Positions 55,291 through 58,572 of a stretch of 58,572 nucleotides of DNA are shown here, piece by piece. The translations under genes were made by a program, and so were the position numbers. The DNA is taken from positions 1 to 58,572 of the forward strand of contig JALTZZ010000060.1 of the NCBI GenBank assembly GCA_027051165.1, written 5' to 3'. The DNA comes from an archaeon. GTDB taxonomy: Archaea; Hydrothermarchaeota; Hydrothermarchaeia; JALTZZ01. The notes beneath the pieces were generated by a model that was not told the origin of the DNA, did not search any database, and was given only the letters and a program-made list of their open reading frames with translations. Numbering within the stretch: position 1 is the stretch's first letter; each line of letters begins with the position of its first letter.

Positions 55291-55302
55291 TCACAGCTGT
55301 GA
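55291..55302. repeat. TCACAGCTGTGA palindrome, copy 4
   Basis: A perfect copy between a TATA-like ACTTTAAAAAAT (55271-55282) and the start codon of the antitoxin gene, close to the expected transcription start. This is an operator position. Confidence 0.82.
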
Positions 55303-55327
55303 GGATGTTAATCTTTGCTAAGAGGGC

Positions 55328-55528
55328 ATGAAGATAAGAGTTAGGTATGAGAAAGGTGTTTTAAAGCCTTTAGAGAAAATTGAACTTGAAGAAGGAAAGG
55401 AGTATACAATTGAAATCAAAGAAGATCTTTATACTTACATAAAGAGGTATTATGGAAAGGTAAAAGGGATTTATGAGTATAAAAATGAAGAATTAGAGGA
55501 AGTCATTTATGGAGAAAATATTCATTGA
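55328..55528 (+). CDS. DUF104 (AF2212-type) antitoxin
   Basis: 66 residues beginning with the AbrB-like strand pattern KIRVRYEKGVLKPLEKIELEEGKEY, the hallmark of the DUF104 antitoxins first noted in Archaeoglobus. The remaining helix (LEEVIYGENIH) would wrap the toxin. It overlaps the PIN gene by 20 nt. A palindrome copy lies 26-37 nt upstream. Confidence 0.82.
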   Translation: MKIRVRYEKGVLKPLEKIELEEGKEYTIEIKEDLYTYIKRYYGKVKGIYEYKNEELEEVIYGENIH

Positions 55529-55970
55529 CTCAACGGTCTTTATAAAGTATGCAAGAGGAGAAGACGATCTTCTTTTAAAGCTCATAGGCAATGAGCTTTA
55601 TACTTCTACAAACGTTTTTGAAGAATGTTTTTATAAGCTTTTACTTTTAAAATGTGGAGATATAACCGGAAAAATCTCCGTATATAAGTTAAAGGATTCT
55701 TTGAAGAAAAATTATGATGCTTTCAAAGATGTTTTCGAATTTATGGATTTTTTTGAAAGTTTGCTTTCTATGAAAGTAGTTCATCTGCTGGAAATTAATC
55801 TCGAAATATTAAGGATTATGAGCGATATCGTTGAGAAATATAAGCTTCTTCCTAACGACGCCCTTATAGCAGCTACTTGTAAATACTACGATATTAAGAA
55901 GATTGCAACTTTTGATGAAGACTTTAAGAGAGTAGACTTCCTTGAGGTAGTTGAACCCTCACAGCTGTGA
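55509..55970 (+). CDS. vapC: VapC-type PIN ribonuclease toxin
   Basis: 153 residues with PIN-domain acidic residues: IFIDSTVFIKYARGE at the start, FEECFYKLLLL (about 38), and the C-terminal LPNDALIAATCKYYDIKKIATFDEDF (seen in parts, about 117-140). A likely Mg-dependent endoribonuclease neutralised by the DUF104 protein. The last three codons and stop are formed by a palindrome copy, giving the terminus EPSQL. The pair is bracketed by palindromes at both ends. Confidence 0.85.
   Translation: MEKIFIDSTVFIKYARGEDDLLLKLIGNELYTSTNVFEECFYKLLLLKCGDITGKISVYKLKDSLKKNYDAFKDVFEFMDFFESLLSMKVVHLLEINLEILRIMSDIVEKYKLLPNDALIAATCKYYDIKKIATFDEDFKRVDFLEVVEPSQL
55959..55970. repeat. TCACAGCTGTGA palindrome, copy 5
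   Basis: A perfect copy that coincides with the last codons and stop of vapC (Ser-Gln-Leu-stop), the same placement and frame as at the end of the recombinase gene. Confidence 0.85.
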
Positions 55971-56076
55971 GGATAAAAGCAGATATCCAAAAATTGAGGT
56001 TTTTAAATAGAGGAGAACCAACGCTTACATGGAAATCTAACACATACATCATTCCGATTATAGAAAAATATTAGAA

Positions 56077-56285
56077 GGTTACCTGGTTACCCGGTTACTT
56101 AGGTTACCGGTTACCTGAGTTACCCGGGGTTTCGTGAACTTGACAGAAAAAATTTGTGAGTTTTCATTTTGTCAGGTAACCAGGTAACCTAATAAAGAAG
56201 CTTGATTTAAGGATTTCAGATATAAAATAAGGGTAAATTAGTCGGTTACCTCGCACACCTTTAGGTTACCTGGGTTCAGGTAACC
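56077..56285. repeat. GGTTACC iteron-like array
   Basis: Eleven heptamers, two of them with one substitution: six in one orientation at 56077, 56085, 56093, 56102, 56109 and 56118; two inverted (GGTAACC) at 56175 and 56183; two forward at 56244 and 56264; one inverted at 56279. Spacing in the first group is 7-9 bp. One more GGTTACC lies at 57308. The gene-free stretch 55971-56383 holds only this array, which looks like plasmid origin iterons or a multi-site operator. Confidence 0.78.
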
Positions 56286-56383
56286 TTCTCATTCAAGCAG
56301 AAAATTGGCTAAAACGTTACATTTGCTCTTTTTCCTTTCCCTAAGAGAAATATTTGATCATAAACATCAAAATAAAGTTAATA

Positions 56384-56836
56384 CTATTTACTTTTTGATT
56401 TCAAAACAACATTCTTTCTCGTTAAGTCAATAACACCAATACCATATTTAGCGAGCCAGTTAACTCTTGGCTTCTTCTTAAAAGGATAAGCAACATAGAT
56501 CTCGGAAAACAAGCCAAGCTTAGCCTTCTTTAATGCTTGTTTTACGAGCCTTCTGAAATATTTATCTTTAACCTCGATCAAAATTATCTTATCATCCTTG
56601 ACTCCGATCAAATCGAACTCATATCTATCATAGCGAATCCTTTCATAAACTTTGTATCCCTTTGAATAGAGCCACTCTCTAAGAAACTCATAGTAATCGT
56701 ATTCGCTCATTCCCTCTATAGAATTTCCTTCTTTTATCTTTATTTCTCTCTTATTTTTAGATAATATCTTTAATTCTTTTTTATTTTTCTTCACTTGCCC
56801 AAGTGGAAAGCACAGTATACTCGCAATCTGAAACAC
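56384..56836 (-). CDS. Small PD-(D/E)XK nuclease-like protein
   Basis: Up to 150 residues. The restriction-endonuclease fold is visible as YYEFLREWLYSKGYKVYERIRYDRYEFDLIGV followed by IILIEVKDK: the D and ExK residues are in place, then QALKKAKLGLFSEIYVAYP. A likely DNA nuclease or resolvase for element maintenance. The start is uncertain: ATG 56836, GTG 56794 or ATG 56710 (MSEYDYYEF) are possible, the last giving a compact domain. It follows the RHH gene and probably shares its transcript. Confidence 0.7.
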   Translation of the reverse strand: MFQIASILCFPLGQVKKNKKELKILSKNKREIKIKEGNSIEGMSEYDYYEFLREWLYSKGYKVYERIRYDRYEFDLIGVKDDKIILIEVKDKYFRRLVKQALKKAKLGLFSEIYVAYPFKKKPRVNWLAKYGIGVIDLTRKNVVLKSKSK

Positions 56837-57092
56837 TGCACATTAAGCAAGATTCCCTCAAAAACTCTTTTAATCCATCGCTGCTCAGAAGCTTTGCCAG
56901 TAAACTGCAGTTCCTCTTTATAACGTATTCCAAGTTTTCTTTAGAATCAATAAGATCGCTTAACACACTGTTAAAGCTTGTTTCTCTTTCATCTCTTAGT
57001 TTCCTCAACTTTTCGTAGGTATTCTGCTTCACCTTTACCGTCTTATATTTTGCCTTTCTACCACTTTTCCTCAATAGTTCTCCAACCCTCAT
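56781..57092 (-). CDS. Ribbon-helix-helix-like DNA-binding protein
   Basis: 103 residues. KYKTVKVKQNTYEKLRKLRDERETSFNSVLSDLI (about 15-48, in parts) fits an RHH fold: one strand and two helices with a TSFN turn. The C-terminal part has several Cys (CLMCSVSDC), a possible metal or disulfide site. ATG 57092 lies about 20-25 nt from the TATA-like TTTTTATAAAC, so it is probably leaderless; the longer ORF to 57128 would swallow the promoter and part of a palindrome. It is a good candidate regulator of the palindromes or the iterons. Confidence 0.68.
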   Translation of the reverse strand: MRVGELLRKSGRKAKYKTVKVKQNTYEKLRKLRDERETSFNSVLSDLIDSKENLEYVIKRNCSLLAKLLSSDGLKEFLRESCLMCSVSDCEYTVLSTWASEEK

Positions 57093-57124
57093 ACAAAATA
57101 CTAAAAGTTTATAAAAACAAATCC

Positions 57125-57136
57125 TCACAGCTGTGA
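57125..57136. repeat. TCACAGCTGTGA palindrome, copy 6
   Basis: A perfect copy just upstream of the TATA-like element of the RHH gene (minus strand), an activator-like rather than operator-like position. Confidence 0.82.
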
Positions 57137-57340
57137 GAAATTTTCAGTAGAAGTAAAAGCAGAACTTAGGTAGAAGCATTAAAACAAAAAGAATAAAAAA
57201 TTGATATTTGAGCCTATACTCAAAAATTTTTAAACTATATGGGAAATTACTTGGAGATTACTACTATAATTATGTTAATACTTTAAAAACCAGAGAAAAA
57301 TCTTAAGGGTTACCACAAAATCTAAGAGACTTCCACCAAA

Positions 57341-57450
57341 GTTTCTCACAGTTGTGAGAATCAGAAACTTATAAAAATCTTATAGAATTGCTATAAATAT
57401 GCACAACCAAGTTGACAATCAATTGACAATTTCTCACAGCTGTGAAGACA
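57341..57450. repeat. Two-palindrome intergenic module A
   Basis: About 110 bp starting gtttctcacagttgtgag and ending ctcacagctgtgaaga. It holds a one-mismatch palindrome (57346-57357), TATAGAATTGCTATAAA, an ACAACCAA block, a TTGACAAT direct repeat and a perfect palindrome (57434-57445). It closely matches module B at 58166-58284, but the palindrome spacing is 10 bp shorter. The rest of gene-free 57137-57340 is AT-rich with nothing recognised. Confidence 0.75.
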
Positions 57451-57451
57451 T

Positions 57452-57913
57452 CTAAATCTGATATCTTTTCCTTAAATTCTCTTTAACTTCATCTAAACTT
57501 TTACTTTTAAGCAATTCCTCAACAGCATCTGTATCTAAAGCTAAAAACTTCCCAGACCTAAGACCATATATTATAAAATCCTTATCGTTCGTCCATACCG
57601 GTATATTAAGCTTTAGAGCTAAGGCGATGAAAGGAGTATCATCCTCATCAAAATTTCTTGCAATTTCATAAGCTTCTCTTATTTTATCGAGATAAAATTC
57701 CTGAGGAATGATATGAATCAGACTAAAAGCCAAAAACATTCTAAACTCGAACTCCTTGGTTTTCAGCTTGTTTTTATGCTCCTTAAATTCAAGCAATCCC
57801 TCCTCTGGAAAAAATAAATCAACGCTATACTTCTTAATTACTTTAAAAGCTTTAGATTTTTCACCGGAAATTATGATTGAAAACAAAATGTTGCTGTCAA
57901 CAACTAAATGCAT
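57452..57913 (-). CDS. PIN-domain ribonuclease toxin (VapC-like)
   Basis: 153 residues: LVVDSNILFSIIISGEKSKA at the start with the first PIN Asp, FPEEGLLEFKEHKNKL (about 34), and the C-terminal DEDDTPFIALALKLNIPVWTNDKDF (about 89-113, in parts) with the acidic cluster. A second, distinct toxin of the right flank. Its start overlaps the antitoxin stop at 57913. A palindrome copy lies 6 bp beyond the stop, so the module is bracketed on both sides. Confidence 0.83.
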   Translation of the reverse strand: MHLVVDSNILFSIIISGEKSKAFKVIKKYSVDLFFPEEGLLEFKEHKNKLKTKEFEFRMFLAFSLIHIIPQEFYLDKIREAYEIARNFDEDDTPFIALALKLNIPVWTNDKDFIIYGLRSGKFLALDTDAVEELLKSKSLDEVKENLRKRYQI

Positions 57914-58140
57914 TAGATCAGACCCTTTTCCTTATATTCCTTCTTTATTTTCTTCCAAACTTCTTTCCTCGTTTTTTCAAATTCTTCAAAGGCTTTTTCA
58001 GCATTAACATCCATTCCTTGCTTAAGAATTTTAAGGATTATGTCTTTGAATTTTTCTTTGCTTAAACCTTCAGCTATCCAGATATAAACATCCTTCTCCT
58101 TTACCCATTCTGGAACCTCTATTGTAATCGTTTTAGGCAT
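57913..58140 (-). CDS. VapB-like antitoxin
   Basis: 75 residues: TITIEVPEWVKEKDVYIWIAEG (short strand and helix) followed by a long charged helix FEEFEKTRKEVWKKIKKEYKE. The size, layout and coupling to a PIN gene (stop/start overlap) mark it as the antitoxin. GGTGAGAGG lies just before the ATG, and a palindrome copy lies 30 nt upstream. Confidence 0.75.
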   Translation of the reverse strand: MPKTITIEVPEWVKEKDVYIWIAEGLSKEKFKDIILKILKQGMDVNAEKAFEEFEKTRKEVWKKIKKEYKEKGLI

Positions 58141-58165
58141 ATCCTCTCACCTATTCTTAACGTCG

Positions 58166-58284
58166 TTTCTCACAGCTGTGAGGAATAAAACCTATAGGAA
58201 TCCTATAGAATTGCTATAAACATGAACAACCAATTTGGCAATTAATTGCCAATCAATTGATAACTTCTCACAGCTGTGAAGAAC
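58166..58284. repeat. Two-palindrome intergenic module B
   Basis: It contains perfect palindromes at 58170-58181 and 58268-58279. Between them are CCTATAGAATTGCTATAAAC, ACAACCAA and a second, perfect 18-bp palindrome TTGGCAATTAATTGCCAA. The layout and sequence are shared with module A. Here it separates a gene end (the stop lies inside the right palindrome) from the promoter of the vapB-like gene. Confidence 0.78.
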
Positions 58285-58572
58285 TCTTATTAAGCTTTCT
58301 CAGCAGGGACTCAAGAGCATCGAACCTTTTATCAAAATACTCATATACTTCATCTATAAGATCGTCAACACTATCAAACCTCTCTAAGAACTCTGCGATC
58401 TTAGCTAAAGCATCAACCATTCTCTTAAAATTTGAAGCATCCTCTACACTTTTAAAATCAAGCTCGCCACCCTTTGATCTATCAATAACAGCCCTAAGAA
58501 CATCTATGTGCAGCTTGCCTAAAAGATCGCTCGCAGCCCTTATAATGCCCTCAGGATCTATGTATGCTACCT
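58268..58572 (-). CDS. 3' part of an unidentified helical protein (partial)
   Basis: A minus-strand frame enters from the right edge and stops at 58268-58270, giving about 100 residues. The sequence is helical and acidic (IRAASDLLGKLHIDVLRAVI, FLERFDSVDDLIDEVYEYFD), possibly coiled coil. No family recognised. The stop and the last codons are made by a palindrome copy, so the terminus is SSSQL, matching the recombinase and VapC ends. Confidence 0.6.
   Translation of the reverse strand, partial: VAYIDPEGIIRAASDLLGKLHIDVLRAVIDRSKGGELDFKSVEDASNFKRMVDALAKIAEFLERFDSVDDLIDEVYEYFDKRFDALESLLRKLNKSSSQL

Noticed and set aside
56077-56285. GGTTACC array considered as a CRISPR
   Set aside because: Repeat units are only 7 bp, occur in both orientations and lack uniform unique spacers. 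No cas genes are nearby.

Overview
The window is archaeal. It carries the euryarchaeal S10/spc ribosomal protein operon running into secY, Cdc6/Orc1, the DNA polymerase D small subunit (DP1), Hel308, an archaeal CoA pathway (CoaBC plus pantoate kinase), a MfnD-like ATP-grasp ligase and O-phosphoseryl-tRNA synthetase (SepRS). SepRS points to the methanogen/Archaeoglobi lineages. Two small triheme lipoprotein cytochromes and a K+-independent-type H+-pyrophosphatase suggest a respiring, probably thermophilic Archaeoglobi-like or related euryarchaeote. Protein DNA is AT-rich, while tRNAs and one structured segment near 50 kb are GC-rich. The genus cannot be fixed from the sequence alone.

Layout. 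1-5.1 kb is a defence-like flank: a putative toxin-antitoxin pair, a type I restriction HsdR, a YgjP-type metallopeptidase, a PIN remnant and an EVE-domain protein. 5.1-6.77 kb is mobile-element DNA with a tyrosine recombinase, ending against the 3' end of tRNA-Gly. 6.77-55.16 kb is mostly chromosomal. It holds sepS, pyrC and CoA genes; an IS remnant and a likely oriC (two origin recognition boxes in inverted orientation, AT-rich DNA, then cdc6 and DP1); membrane, cofactor and cytochrome genes; tyrA and hel308; a two-gene ATPase/TOPRIM pair; and the ribosomal operon (29.9-42.6 kb). An accessory stretch (42.9-50.1 kb) follows, with a free-standing Cdc48 N-domain protein, a four-gene operon of unknown function ending in a nuclease-like protein, and a TnpB-like gene with a hairpin-rich 3' end. 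The core closes with a regulator, a CbbQ-type ATPase, a THUMP/SPOUT protein and the pyrophosphatase. 55.16-58.57 kb is again mobile-element DNA, starting directly at the 3' end of tRNA-Lys, with two VapBC-type modules, a GGTTACC repeat array, an RHH protein and a small PD-(D/E)XK nuclease.

The most striking structure joins the two flanks. A sequence of about 120 bp next to the 3' ends of tRNA-Gly and tRNA-Lys is present in inverted orientation, 48 kb apart, and one copy lies just upstream of the recombinase. Ten copies of the perfect or near-perfect palindrome TCACAGCTGTGA occur only in these two flanks. They sit at gene starts and at gene ends, where three unrelated proteins finish in the same encoded residues Ser-Gln-Leu-stop. 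The flanks therefore look like parts of one element family with a shared control, partition or cassette-exchange site, able in principle to invert the 48-kb segment that carries the origin and the ribosomal operon. The other strong candidate for an undescribed system is the 43.7-48.5 kb gene cluster.
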